DNA of 64,000 nucleotides, taken from Cyclobacteriaceae bacterium (GTDB taxonomy: Bacteria; Bacteroidota; Bacteroidia; Cytophagales; Cyclobacteriaceae). Both the position numbers and the translations under genes were made by a program. Below the pieces are notes generated by a model. The model searched no databases. It worked only from the letters and a program-made list of their open reading frames with translations, and was not told the DNA's origin. Where the stretch lies: assembly GCA_026129485.1 (NCBI GenBank), contig JAHCHY010000003.1, positions 62,001 through 126,000 of the forward strand, read 5' to 3'. Below are positions 25,809 through 34,689 of the stretch, piece after piece (positions within the stretch are counted from its first letter, which is position 1; each line of letters starts with the position of its first letter).

Positions 25809-25916
25809 TACATCCCGATGGCACAAAAATAACAGGATTTAAAAAATGCAACAATCAGTTGCTTCTGAATTGAGAAAGTAGGTTGATTTTTAGCATCTTA
25901 CCTTCAAAAAAATACC

Positions 25917-26318
25917 ATGACCAAATCCACCCGCAGAAAATTTCTCGCCAGCGCTTCTTTAGTATCTTTAGCTCCAGCGTTAAATGCTTTACCGATGGAA
26001 CAAGAAAATAATGTGCTGGTACACCATGTGTTTTTCTGGTTAAAGAATCCCAACTCAAAAGAAGACCTGGCAAGGCTGATTGCCGGTGTCAAGTCGCTTT
26101 CAAAAATTGAAACCATTCAATACATCCACGTAGGTGTTCCCGCCAGCACCGAAAAACGCGATGTGGTGGATAACAGTTACGCTGTATCGGAACTCATGTT
26201 CTTTAAAGACCTGGCCGGGCAGAAAACCTATCAGGATCATCCCATTCACCTGAAGTTTATTGCCGATTGCGCGCACCTGTGGGAAAAGGTGGTGGTGTAC
26301 GATACCATTAGCGCCTGA
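25917..26318 (+). CDS. Dabb (stress-responsive alpha/beta barrel) domain protein with Tat signal
   Basis: 133 residues. Twin-arginine start ([19 protein letters not shown]) followed by a Dabb domain: [39 protein letters not shown], and [11 protein letters not shown] near the end. Dabb proteins form small dimeric ferredoxin-like barrels; most are of unknown role. Export through Tat is predicted. The gene converges directly on the response regulator gene with no gap. Confidence 0.87.
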   Translation: MTKSTRRKFLASASLVSLAPALNALPMEQENNVLVHHVFFWLKNPNSKEDLARLIAGVKSLSKIETIQYIHVGVPASTEKRDVVDNSYAVSELMFFKDLAGQKTYQDHPIHLKFIADCAHLWEKVVVYDTISA

Positions 26319-27068
26319 TTAACCAAGCCACTGTTTAAAGGCTGTAACCTTTTCGCGGCTTAAATCAAGCTCTGTTGTATAAGGCGCCCTTAGCTGTACA
26401 CGCAATCCTTTGTGCGTGGTTTTTACGCGGGCTACACTTTGAATGTGAACCAAGTGTTGCCGGTTTACGCGAAAGAACAAAGCCGGGTCAAGCAATTGCT
26501 CCAGCTCTTCCATCGTGTGGTGGTCACTCAGTAATTTCTCGCCTTCAACTGTGTTAATAAAAATCAATTCTTCCTTGCTGAAGAAGGCAATCTGCGAAAC
26601 AGCTACCGGAACAAACGTGTTTCGTTGCAGGGAAAGAAAACGTTCTTTGTGCTTCCTGGGCTCAGCGTCAAAGTGCTGAAGCAAGCTCAGAAACGATTCG
26701 GCAAACGGACCAGTTGAAACCGACCTGAATTTGTGCAGCGCCCGCGCCAGCTCGTTCTCATCAATCGGCTTTAGCAGGTAGTCGATGCTATTCAGCTTAA
26801 AAGCCCTGATCGCGAAAGCATTATAAGCTGTTGTGAAGATAATCGGGCACTGAATCTTTTGTCCTTCAAAAATTTCAAAGCTTACGCCATCCGTTAACTG
26901 AATATCGGAAAGTATAAGATGGGGCGCAGGGTTTTGTGCAAACCAGGCTTTAGCAGCTGCAACACTATTCATAACACCCACAATCCGGGCCGAAGCTTCC
27001 AGCTTTTCGATCAGGTTACACAGGTCTTTGGCAACCAACGGTTCATCCTCTATAATCAGCACGTTCAT
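26319..27068 (-). CDS. LytTR-family response regulator
   Basis: 249 residues. REC domain (1-120) with acidic pocket IIEDEP and phospho-acceptor Asp55 in LILSDIQL, TTAYN and the KPI lysine; then a LytTR DNA-binding domain (about 145-249) ending in FFRVNRQHLVHIQSVARV. It would be activated by the kinase encoded just upstream; the two genes overlap by 4 bp (ATGA). Because that kinase gene is frameshifted, the regulator may now be uncoupled or served by another kinase. Confidence 0.93.
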   Translation of the reverse strand: MNVLIIEDEPLVAKDLCNLIEKLEASARIVGVMNSVAAAKAWFAQNPAPHLILSDIQLTDGVSFEIFEGQKIQCPIIFTTAYNAFAIRAFKLNSIDYLLKPIDENELARALHKFRSVSTGPFAESFLSLLQHFDAEPRKHKERFLSLQRNTFVPVAVSQIAFFSKEELIFINTVEGEKLLSDHHTMEELEQLLDPALFFRVNRQHLVHIQSVARVKTTHKGLRVQLRAPYTTELDLSREKVTAFKQWLG

Positions 27069-28142
27069 AACAAGGGTACTTTTACCGTAAAATGACTTTC
27101 AGTTGACTCTATTGCCACAGGGTTACCTGTAAGATACTGGTATAGCTTGTTCAGATTCTCCAAACCCTGCCCGTTCGAATCTTCCACCAGCCTGCGCACC
27201 TGCAGGTTATTCCGTATAACCAAAAAATCATTTTCTGTAAGCACCTCTATGTGCAACGGGCGGACTTCTTCTATTATATTATGCTTGAATGCATTCTCCA
27301 GCAAAATTTGAATGGTAACCGGAACAATTGCTTGTCGCGTCTTCCGGCTTTACCGTTACCTGTATGGATAAGGCTTTACTGAATCTTGTTTCGGCCAGAA
27401 AGATATAGTTCCTGATAAAGTCCAGCTCGGTTTGCAGCGAAACCAGGTTTTGTTCTTTGTGCTGCAATACGTATCGGTAAACTTTGGAGAGGTGCTGTAA
27501 AAACCGGGATGCCAGGTGCTGGTCTTCCAGGATTAAGCTGTTGAGCGAGGCCAGCGCATTAAAAAGAAAATGCGGGTTAAGCTGATTTTTCAGGTTATCA
27601 AACTGTACCTGTGCTTTTTCTTTTTCCAGGCGTTCTACGCGCACCAGGCTTTCCTTCCAGCGGCTAATAAAATAGGCCGTAAAGAAACCCAGGTTTACTA
27701 CACCGGGCAGTGCGACATAAACTACCCACGTTACTTTCAAAAACAATTCATCGACATAAAAAGGCAACCGGGGCTCGCCAAAATGATATATGATAATACG
27801 GGTTACAATACCATAAACCGTACCCAGGCTTAGCTGAAGTATAATGCGTATGGTAACATTCCTGCTGTACGGATATGCACGATCCAATAAGGAGTTAACA
27901 TTGCGCAGAAATTCCCAGCCGATAACAGAAACCAGTATGGTTAGCAGGAACAGGTTAAACTGAAACGCCACTGAAAATTTATCTACCGCTAACACACGTA
28001 CAGCAAAACCCAGCAGGCATACTCCTACTATAATGGCATACGCGCGGCCAAGCGTACGCCAGCTCCTGTAACCCAATAAATTCGGTAAGCTGATCACGCT
28101 CTTTTTATGCGCCTGTTTTTCTTTTTCTGTTCTAATTGCCAC
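27065..28142 (-). pseudogene. LytS-type sensor histidine kinase, frameshifted
   Basis: The first frame (28142 to about 27335) encodes about four membrane helices and the phosphoacceptor motif NQLNPHFLFNAL with His191. Near residue 268 the frame breaks: it ends with a nonsense tail and a stop at 27279, whereas the next frame continues the family sequence IVPVTIQILLENAFKHN (N box) and GQGLENLNKLYQYL (G box) to the stop at 27065. One extra base around 27330-27341 explains this. The kinase would lack its ATP-binding domain unless ribosomes shift; a sequencing error is the alternative. Confidence 0.82.
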
Positions 28143-28285
28143 AGGTACCAGTTATTCAATGCTACCTGGAAATGATTGAGATAGGAAATAGCCATTTGCG
28201 CCTCCGGTTGATTTTTTGCTGGTGTAATCATAATCCTTTTTTTAAAGTAACGACACCTTACTTTCGTTATACCCCCATTTCCGGG

Positions 28286-28966
28286 CTAATGACTTATTAT
28301 TTTCCCATCACTCATTTCTACTATGCGATCGGTTTGCCGGGCAAACTCTTCATCGTGCGTTACCGCGATGATGGTTTGTTTGTAAACCGATGTTAATTCA
28401 CGAAAAATATCAAATACCACCCGCGAGTTGTGCGAATCCAGGTTGCCGGTAGGTTCATCGCCCATCAGGATATCCGGGTCGTTAATCAGGGCACGCGCAA
28501 TAGCCACACGCTGTTGCTGCCCACCCGAAAGCTTGCTGGTCTTCTTCCGCGCATGCTCGTCCATGCCCAGCAACTTCAGCTTTTCAATTGCGCGATGCTC
28601 AATTTCATCCGGCTTAAGCTTGCCCAGCTTAAGTGCCGGGATCATCACGTTCTGTAAAACGGTAAACTCCGGCAACAAGTAATGAAACTGAAATACAAAA
28701 CCAATGTGGTGGTTACGAAAATCGGCCAGGTAATTTTGCGTTCGGTGGGTAAGCTTTTCCCCGGCTATTTCCAGCTCGCCTTCAAAATCAGTATCCATGG
28801 TGGAAAGCACATACATCAGGGTCGATTTTCCACAACCCGATTTGCCAATCAAGGAGAGAAACTCACCACGCTGTACTTCCAGGTCTATATTCTTTAACAC
28901 CTGGAACTTCTCAGGGTCGTAGAAATATTTGGTAATACCCGTGGTGCGTAAAACAGGTGTTGTCAT
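28286..28966 (-). CDS. ABC transporter ATP-binding protein (MacB/LolD-type)
   Basis: 226 residues. Walker A is GKSGCGKST, signature [15 protein letters not shown], Walker [17 protein letters not shown]-loop AVTHDEEFA. It powers the permease encoded directly upstream; the genes overlap by 4 bp. Third gene of an adaptor-permease-ATPase operon of the MacAB kind, which moves substrates from the periplasm through an outer-membrane channel. No TolC gene is nearby. Confidence 0.94.
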   Translation of the reverse strand: MTTPVLRTTGITKYFYDPEKFQVLKNIDLEVQRGEFLSLIGKSGCGKSTLMYVLSTMDTDFEGELEIAGEKLTHRTQNYLADFRNHHIGFVFQFHYLLPEFTVLQNVMIPALKLGKLKPDEIEHRAIEKLKLLGMDEHARKKTSKLSGGQQQRVAIARALINDPDILMGDEPTGNLDSHNSRVVFDIFRELTSVYKQTIIAVTHDEEFARQTDRIVEMSDGKIISH

Positions 28967-30228
28967 TGGCCGCGTAAAATTTCAATGGGGTCTACTTTTG
29001 CCGCTTTGCGCGAAGGCATGTAACCGGCAATGGCGGTAGTAGCTACGCCAAACACAATCCCAATAATGTAGTACTTCATCTTAAAGTTTACCGGAAAATG
29101 ATCCAGGCTGATCACATCACCGCCATCAAAAGGCGCTTTCGATATGGCATACGAGAGCAGGAAGCCGACCGTAATACCCAGCAAAGCGCCAAACAGCCCG
29201 ATTACCAGCGACTGAATCATGAAAATACTACGCACATCAATGCCTGAAAAGCCCATTGCTTTCAGAATGGCAATGTCTTTCATTTTGTTGATGATCGTCA
29301 TGTTGAGAATGTTGTAAATGCCAAAGCCGGCTACGACCAGCAACGTAAAGCTTACGGCATAGGTAATAATATTGCGAATGGTAACACCGGTTAAAAAGGT
29401 TGCATTGGCTGTTTCCCAGTCTTCCGATTTGTATGTAAATTTTTGTTGCAGCTCGGGAGCTATCGCTTTGGCCGTGTGCCGGTCATTCAGCTTTATATTG
29501 ATGTCCGTAACGTACGATTGATCCTGCTGAAGGATAGTTTGCACCATGCCCAGGTTTGCGTAGCTCCGCACATTATCCACCGTCCCGATTCCGATCTGGA
29601 AAATACCTACTACCTTAAGCGTACGGGTAAATCCCTGGGGTGTTGTAATCACCACGCGGTCGCCTTTTCGCAGGTTAAGTTTGCGCGCCAGCCCGCTGCC
29701 CATAATAATACCTTCATGAAAGGCAAGCAGATCTTCAAGCTTTCCGTCTTTCATCTTCGACTTCAGGTCGAACAGCTTATCTTCTTCCAGGATTTCAACA
29801 CCCTGAATTTGTCCGTTTAGCTGAGCCGGGCCATAATTATAAAACACCTGGCTCGTAAGCATGGGCGCTACTCCGTAAATACGGTTGTCCTGGCGCAACA
29901 CTTCTACTATACGCGATGCATTGTGCAGCCTGGCCGTTTCATTTTTCGGCTTTTGATGGTGCACCCGGTTAAGCCCATCGGGGTTAACCGTTTCAATTAT
30001 GCTGGCACGCTCCTGTGTTACATCATGGTAAATATGTATGTCGGGCGAGGAAGTCATGGTAATTTCCTCCGTGAAATCATTAAGCCCTGTCATCAGCCCG
30101 ATTAAGGCAATGAACATACCAATGCCAAACGTTACTCCCAGCATGGCAATAAGGGTTTGCTTCGGCTTGCTGAACAGGTGCACACGGGCAATGGTTAAAG
30201 CCAGCTTGAATGAAGCAAATGAGCTCAT
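28963..30228 (-). CDS. MacB/FtsX-type ABC transporter permease
   Basis: 421 residues. One N-terminal membrane helix (TLIAMLGVTFGIGMFIALIG, about 27-46), a large periplasmic MacB-PCD-like domain, and three C-terminal helices in the FtsX-like core (ITYAVSFTLLVVAGFGIYNI, IQSLVIGLFGALLGITVGFL, YYIIGIVFGVATTAIAGYMP), ending in the family tail [15 protein letters not shown]. Overlaps both the ATPase and the adaptor gene by 4 bp. Confidence 0.93.
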   Translation of the reverse strand: MSSFASFKLALTIARVHLFSKPKQTLIAMLGVTFGIGMFIALIGLMTGLNDFTEEITMTSSPDIHIYHDVTQERASIIETVNPDGLNRVHHQKPKNETARLHNASRIVEVLRQDNRIYGVAPMLTSQVFYNYGPAQLNGQIQGVEILEEDKLFDLKSKMKDGKLEDLLAFHEGIIMGSGLARKLNLRKGDRVVITTPQGFTRTLKVVGIFQIGIGTVDNVRSYANLGMVQTILQQDQSYVTDINIKLNDRHTAKAIAPELQQKFTYKSEDWETANATFLTGVTIRNIITYAVSFTLLVVAGFGIYNILNMTIINKMKDIAILKAMGFSGIDVRSIFMIQSLVIGLFGALLGITVGFLLSYAISKAPFDGGDVISLDHFPVNFKMKYYIIGIVFGVATTAIAGYMPSRKAAKVDPIEILRGQ

Positions 30229-31310
30229 GGCTTTTGAATCAGCATGCTTTCTGCAGAAAGTCCCGATGTAATCTCCACTTCATCCAGCGTTTCTATCCCG
30301 CGTATAACTTTCACTTTGCGCCTGGAGCCATCCTGAAGTACCCATAGCGAATCGCCCGGCAGCAGAAACTGCTTGGGTATTACCAGGGTCTTTTCTTTTT
30401 GTTGAATGACCAGGTTCACTTCGGCTGCCAGGCCGGAAACCAAACCGGCAGGCTTTGCATCAAAGGCTACATCCACACGTAAGGATTGCTGACGCGTGTC
30501 AACCAACGGATACACTTTGATTACTTTTCCTTTCAGCACATCGCCCGAAAGGGCGTCAATTTTTATTAAAGCGGTTTGCCCGGCTTTTACCCGTTGCACA
30601 TCCAGCTCGTCAACGGTAAGCTTCAGGTAAAAATTTCCAGGTTTGCCTACTACGGCTATCACTTCACTTCTGCGAATAAGCTCTCCCGGTTCTTTTGTAA
30701 TGTTTAATACCACGCCATCAATATCGCTGCGAACTATATAGTTGCCTGATTCTTCTTCCGCTATCAGCAACTGGTTGTATGCGTTTTGAATCGCAGCTTC
30801 CAAATCGGTGCGGGTCTTGGCCAACCGATTTTGAATGGCCGCATAATCGTTTTGTGAATTTTTGTATTGCAGCTCCGCTTTATCGTACTCGATGCGCGAT
30901 GTTGCGTTTGACTTCAGCAGGCTGGTATAGCGCACCAGGTTAGTAGAATCAAACTGAGCTTTTGTCCTGGCCGACCGTAAGGTGGCGGTTAGCTCGGCCA
31001 GCACAGGCTCTTTGTTTTTTAATGCTTGCCGGTACGTTTCCCGCGCCTGTGCATAACGTGCGGAGGTTTGTACGCTCCGCACCTTTAAGATAGGCGCACC
31101 TTTTTTAATAACCTCTCCTGCCGGTACAACTATTTCGGCCAGTGTACCATCTGCTTGCGAAAATACCTGGTACTCTTGTTCTGAAACTACAAATCCGGAT
31201 GCGTAAACTGCCTCCATAAGCGGCTTAACTTGCGGAGTGATCGTACCGGGATTACGATTACAGCTCCATAAAAGAATAACCGGAAACAAAACCCGCCACA
31301 TGGTGTTCAT
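30225..31310 (-). CDS. Periplasmic adaptor (HlyD/MacA family) lipoprotein
   Basis: 361 residues. Lipobox LLWSC near residue 18 predicts an inner-membrane-anchored lipoprotein. Order: lipoyl half (GTLAEIVVPAGEVIKKGAPI), long coiled-coil hairpin (about 85-165), second lipoyl half (YIVRSDIDGVVLNI), beta-barrel and membrane-proximal domain. It would link the MacB-like permease to an outer-membrane channel. First gene of the operon. Confidence 0.92.
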   Translation of the reverse strand: MNTMWRVLFPVILLWSCNRNPGTITPQVKPLMEAVYASGFVVSEQEYQVFSQADGTLAEIVVPAGEVIKKGAPILKVRSVQTSARYAQARETYRQALKNKEPVLAELTATLRSARTKAQFDSTNLVRYTSLLKSNATSRIEYDKAELQYKNSQNDYAAIQNRLAKTRTDLEAAIQNAYNQLLIAEEESGNYIVRSDIDGVVLNITKEPGELIRRSEVIAVVGKPGNFYLKLTVDELDVQRVKAGQTALIKIDALSGDVLKGKVIKVYPLVDTRQQSLRVDVAFDAKPAGLVSGLAAEVNLVIQQKEKTLVIPKQFLLPGDSLWVLQDGSRRKVKVIRGIETLDEVEITSGLSAESMLIQKP

Positions 31311-31435
31311 ATTTTATACTGCAAAGTACGCCCTTAGCCCGTAATAAGTTCTGGGATTTTAAGTAAAGTGTAGTAAACAGCTACCCGGGTGCGGCTAAAC
31401 TTAGGCAAAGCCGGTGTTGCTTTCGCAGAAGCCGG

Positions 31436-32173
31436 TTATAGCTTAACCTCCATCACCTGCGCCTGTTTGATGTAGGCATCGCGATCGGCCCAGCTTACCT
31501 TCAGCCAGACATCTTTTGTTCCCGTGATCTGAACCTTGCTTCCTTCATTCAGCAATCCCACTACGGAAGCTCCCGCAGATGGACCATTCATCACGAAAGT
31601 GTTGTTACCGGTTATAATAGCTGTACGCCCGGGCGAGGAGAAGTTTACAAGCACACCCAGGAATACCAAACCCAACAGGGTTAGAATACCGGCCACCACA
31701 GGCCTGGTACCTGCGCGACTTTGATACACACTAACAGCCACCAGCAAGAGAATAACGGATGCAATGGCAAGTGCGGCATGAGGCCGGTAGCGGGTTATTA
31801 ATTCACGGGCATGCGCAACTTGCGAATACTCATACCCGGGCAGATTATTTTTGGCAGCCAGTTCTTCCATCTTGACCAATGTTTGTGCATCGCCATTAGC
31901 CAGGTAGTACAGGTTTAAATAATAGAGTGCAAGTCCGGGCTTATTCAACCCTTCCTGGATGAAGGCCATTTTCAATAACATAGCAGAAGAGTACTGACCG
32001 GAGCTATGTATCCGCTGGTAGATTTCGAAGGATTGTGTGAATTGTTTTTTGGCGTATAGGGAATCTGCTTTTTGAAGAAGCTCAAAGGGTGTTTGGGTAT
32101 ATCCGTTTGTTACTCCAAATACCAGCACCAATACCTTAAGAATTTTTAAAATGCCGGTTTGTATATTTTTCAT
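31436..32173 (-). CDS. TPR and SH3 domain membrane protein (BatE-like)
   Basis: 245 residues. Signal-like N-terminus to about residue 26, TPR-like helices (about 30-115: LLQKADSLYAKKQFTQSFEI), two membrane helices (about 133-148 and 157-175), then a C-terminal bacterial SH3 domain (about 180-245: SAGASVVGLLNEGSKVQITG, VWLKVSWADRDAYIK). The architecture resembles BatE of aerotolerance operons, but batA-D are absent here, so the role is open. Its 5' end overlaps the promoter region of the divergent tRNA-Lys. Confidence 0.75.
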   Translation of the reverse strand: MKNIQTGILKILKVLVLVFGVTNGYTQTPFELLQKADSLYAKKQFTQSFEIYQRIHSSGQYSSAMLLKMAFIQEGLNKPGLALYYLNLYYLANGDAQTLVKMEELAAKNNLPGYEYSQVAHARELITRYRPHAALAIASVILLLVAVSVYQSRAGTRPVVAGILTLLGLVFLGVLVNFSSPGRTAIITGNNTFVMNGPSAGASVVGLLNEGSKVQITGTKDVWLKVSWADRDAYIKQAQVMEVKL

Positions 32174-32188
32174 ATCCTGTTACCTTTG
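32158..32188 (+). promoter_or_regulatory. Promoter of tRNA-Lys
   Basis: TTTG at 32158-32161, a 19-nt spacer, then TACCTTTG at 32181-32188. This is a full match to the Bacteroidota housekeeping promoter TTTG-N19-TANNTTTG. Transcription would begin about 45 nt before the tRNA. Confidence 0.75.
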
Positions 32189-32238
32189 TGCCCTCAATTA
32201 CGGATTTGCCTCAAAAATAGGCAAAAAACGTAAGGTTA

Positions 32239-32311
32239 GATCTAGTAGCTCAGTCGGTAGAGCAATACACTTTTAATGTATGGGTCCTGGGTTCGAGTCC
32301 CAGCTGGATCA
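32239..32311 (+). tRNA. tRNA-Lys (anticodon TTT)
   Basis: 73 nt. Acceptor GATCTAG pairs with CTGGATC (one G-T pair), discriminator A; D-arm GCTCAGTCGGTAGAGC; anticodon stem ATACA/TGTAT with loop CTTTTAA, anticodon TTT; T-arm CTGGG-TTCGAGT-CCCAG. CCA is not encoded. Confidence 0.96.
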
Positions 32312-32315
32312 CATC

Positions 32316-32341
32316 AAAGACACTTACGGGTGTCTTTTTTT
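32316..32341 (+). terminator. Rho-independent terminator of tRNA-Lys
   Basis: AAAGACAC and GTGTCTTT form an 8-bp stem around a 6-nt loop, running into a T tract, 4 nt after the tRNA. Confidence 0.85.
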
Positions 32342-32415
32342 ATTTAAGCCCTTTCAACGCAAATGTTTGAAGAACTCCCCTATGAAATGTAATCTCCGGA
32401 AACTGCTTTACTTTA

Positions 32416-32793
32416 TCAGTGGTTAATCAGCGGCAAGTACTTCTGCCTGTTATCGTAAATAGCCCAGATCAAAAATGCCCAGATAACAAGCGCAATGGGT
32501 AAACCATCTTTTGCAACTGTCAGATGTGTTAACAGCACACCCACCATTACCGGAAACACGACCAGCACACCTAAAGCCCTGGTTCTGGGCACCAGGATGA
32601 GTAGCCCGCCCAGCACCTCGGCAAAGCCAATCAGCGGCATCAGCCATGAAATCTCCATGATAGCCGTATTATCTTTTATCAGCTCTTCCGGTAATCCTTC
32701 CGGCACCGGCATATAATTCAGGAATTTGTTGAGTCCTCCATTTACAAGCAGGAGTCCGAAAAGTGAGAACAAAATTGTTTTTACGATCTTCAT
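32416..32793 (-). CDS. DoxX-like membrane protein
   Basis: 125 residues, four membrane helices. LLVNGGLNKFLNYMPVP and MPLIGFAEVLGGLLILVPRT are typical of small DoxX-family proteins, whose biochemical role is poorly known. Last gene of the 13-gene SRPBCC/DUF1801 cluster, 28 bp after the DUF1801 gene. Confidence 0.85.
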   Translation of the reverse strand: MKIVKTILFSLFGLLLVNGGLNKFLNYMPVPEGLPEELIKDNTAIMEISWLMPLIGFAEVLGGLLILVPRTRALGVLVVFPVMVGVLLTHLTVAKDGLPIALVIWAFLIWAIYDNRQKYLPLINH

Positions 32794-32821
32794 AAGAATT
32801 GTCTGTTTGTGGTGTATTTTT

Positions 32822-33226
32822 TTACTTCAGTCTTACCAGCTTTCCTTTTCGTTTCACGATGTTTTTGTAATCCCATTGAATATCCCGTGCTTTTGCAAGC
32901 CAGCGTTTTAAATCTGTGGTGTCGACCTGGTTAACCGAAGTATATACGATGGAAGCGTCTTTAAATTTTTCGCCTCTGCGGTTCAACGCATCTTCTTCAA
33001 AATCGGCCCCGCTCCAGAACATCAGCCGCACACCGACTTTCAGTTTATCGTAGCCGGTAACCGGGTTGCCATCCAGAAACCAAACGGGGTGCCTGTGCCA
33101 GATCTTGTTCTCCGCTTCAGGCAGGTGCTTGGTAATCTCACGCGCCAGCAGTTCGCAAATGGCTTTGTCCCGGGGTTCTTTGGAATGATTGTAGTCCAGT
33201 ATCGCCTGCGCAATCTTGTTTTCCAT
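32822..33226 (-). CDS. DUF1801 family protein (copy 1)
   Basis: 134 residues, soluble. HLPEAENKIWHRHPVWFLDG and LMFWSGADFEE are family-typical (YdhG-like fold). Function unknown. It lies 6 bp after an SRPBCC gene and 28 bp before the DoxX gene. One of three DUF1801 proteins in the cluster; they are diverged from each other. Confidence 0.83.
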   Translation of the reverse strand: MENKIAQAILDYNHSKEPRDKAICELLAREITKHLPEAENKIWHRHPVWFLDGNPVTGYDKLKVGVRLMFWSGADFEEDALNRRGEKFKDASIVYTSVNQVDTTDLKRWLAKARDIQWDYKNIVKRKGKLVRLK

Positions 33227-33232
33227 ACAAAA

Positions 33233-33736
33233 TTATTTTTTTAACGTTGCCAGCAATGCATCCAATTGGTTCAAGCCCATTGTAAAGCCTTCCCTGAATC
33301 CCATTTCAATAATCTTTTCGAGCGTTTCAAGTGTATCAACCGTGATGGTGATGCTTACCACCGTACTGTTTGCCCTGTTACTAAAAACGTTTTGCCAATG
33401 CATTCTCGAAAAATCGGTATTGAGGTTTCCGGCTTCATCGCAGAAGGCGTCCAGGCCGGTGTAACTTTTTTCGACATCAATTTTCTCGTAATCGAACCGG
33501 CACCAGTGTGTTTGATTTTCGGGACTGATCATAGCATACAGCCACGCGCCACCTTCCCGAAAGTCCAGTACTTTGGTTTGGTTGCGATAAGGTAGTGGCG
33601 CCCACCATTGGTCAAGAATTTCAGGGTTTGTCCACGCTTCCCAAACCAATTCGAGGTTGGCGGCAAATTCACGCTTTACAATAATCGTGTTGTTTTCCTT
33701 GTTGACCGTGAAGTCGAATAATAGATTACTTTTCAT
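33233..33736 (-). CDS. SRPBCC (AHSA1-like) domain protein (copy 1)
   Basis: 167 residues, single START/Bet v1-like domain. Motifs LVWEAWTNPEILDQWWAP, LDFREGGAWLYAMISPENQ, IIEMGFREGFTMGLNQLDAL. These small proteins bind hydrophobic ligands or modulate Hsp90 in eukaryotes; the bacterial role is unknown. Closest in the window to the N-terminal half of the SRPBCC-VOC fusion, with clear DNA-level similarity around residues 5-33. Confidence 0.9.
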   Translation of the reverse strand: MKSNLLFDFTVNKENNTIIVKREFAANLELVWEAWTNPEILDQWWAPLPYRNQTKVLDFREGGAWLYAMISPENQTHWCRFDYEKIDVEKSYTGLDAFCDEAGNLNTDFSRMHWQNVFSNRANSTVVSITITVDTLETLEKIIEMGFREGFTMGLNQLDALLATLKK

Positions 33737-33806
33737 TTTTCTGTTATTTTAATTATTGCCACTAAGGCACAAAGGCTTTAAGTTTTTTTACTTTTTGAAA
33801 TTAATA

Positions 33807-34025
33807 TTATTCCGTTTTCCCTTTGAATACTGCGTAAATCGCCATTGCGTGTCCGTGGCCAAGTTCAAATTCTTCCTTCAACCAATTGGTAATTTGGGTT
33901 GCTTTTACGCTTGGTACAAGTTTTCCATCTTTCAGAAAACCCTTCTTTTCAGCCAGTTTTTTGAAGTCATCAGGTGCTTTGCCTGTCTTCTTTTTAATAT
34001 TGTCTATGTATGCATGAAATGACAT
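33807..34025 (-). CDS. DUF4287 domain protein
   Basis: 72 residues. MSFHAYIDNIKKKTGKAPDD then LKDGKLVPSVKATQITNWLK and LGHGHAMAIYAV, a short helical domain known as DUF4287. Often fused or adjacent to DUF1801/SRPBCC-type proteins in other genomes (from memory). Spaced 70 bp from the SRPBCC gene downstream; that gap carries a CACTAAGGCACAAAGG-like intergenic repeat. Confidence 0.85.
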   Translation of the reverse strand: MSFHAYIDNIKKKTGKAPDDFKKLAEKKGFLKDGKLVPSVKATQITNWLKEEFELGHGHAMAIYAVFKGKTE

Positions 34026-34036
34026 GATTTAATTTT

Positions 34037-34684
34037 TTATAGAGTTAAATAAATTTTTGCAATCAGCATCAGCCAACCAATATAGCAGACAATTAAAAGC
34101 CTGTTGGCATAACCGCCCACTGCGATTACACCTTTCGGAACTTCCTTAGGCGGTTCGGCATCTTTGTCCATCACAACGCCCGCTTTTTTAAAACCTGAAA
34201 ACATCAACCCCATTGAAACACCCATTAATACCAAACTTATCCAAATAGAGTGTGCGGATAATATTACGTAAGGTTGAAAATCTGACCAGCCTTTAGTAGC
34301 AGCTAAATAATAACTGATGAGCAAGGCTCCGATTGGTAAAGTAGGAATGCCCAACATAAATGACAAACCGTGAAGTTTGTGCTTTATGTCAAACAACGTG
34401 CCCATTAGTGCACCTATGCCTGAAACGAAAACAAGCACCACCCCGAAAATTGCCCATCTTGTTGTTACCAAATTCCATAAGAGGTAAGCTGCAAACAATG
34501 AACATGCACTCCAAAAAATGAACATCAATGTAAGCAACCATTTATGTTTTCCGTTAGCATATTCGTTTACCATGCGCCAGTTCGGTTTAAATTCAGGGCT
34601 TACGAAATGTAATACTAGCAAACACAGCAGCGATAATGTTCCACTTGCAATTGTTAGCATTGCTATGATTGGTAGATTTTCCAT
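34037..34684 (-). CDS. DUF998-like membrane protein
   Basis: 215 residues, about six membrane helices. The loop FVSPEFKPNWRMVNEYANGKHKW and the later GTLFDIKHKLHGLSFMLG are typical of DUF998. Function unknown; it is the largest membrane protein of the cluster, 5 bp after a DUF1801 gene and 11 bp before DUF4287. Confidence 0.8.
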   Translation of the reverse strand: MENLPIIAMLTIASGTLSLLCLLVLHFVSPEFKPNWRMVNEYANGKHKWLLTLMFIFWSACSLFAAYLLWNLVTTRWAIFGVVLVFVSGIGALMGTLFDIKHKLHGLSFMLGIPTLPIGALLISYYLAATKGWSDFQPYVILSAHSIWISLVLMGVSMGLMFSGFKKAGVVMDKDAEPPKEVPKGVIAVGGYANRLLIVCYIGWLMLIAKIYLTL

Positions 34685-34689
34685 TTGTA

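Larger units (their letters stand above)
25750..25817 (-). pseudogene. tRNA-Pro remnant upstream of the GIY-YIG gene
   Basis: Minus strand. Matches the intact tRNA-Pro at the acceptor and following bases (CGGGATGTA), at the D-arm remainder (CGGTAGCGCG) and from the variable loop to the T-loop (AGGCCGT-GGTTCGA with one change). The 5' D-arm half and the anticodon arm are replaced by short palindromes and everything after the T-loop is missing, so it cannot be functional. Confidence 0.75.

Noticed and set aside
25371-25830. Possible second functional tRNA upstream of the GIY-YIG gene
   Set aside because: Its D and anticodon arms are replaced by palindromes and the 3' half of the T-arm and acceptor are missing, so it cannot fold as a tRNA.
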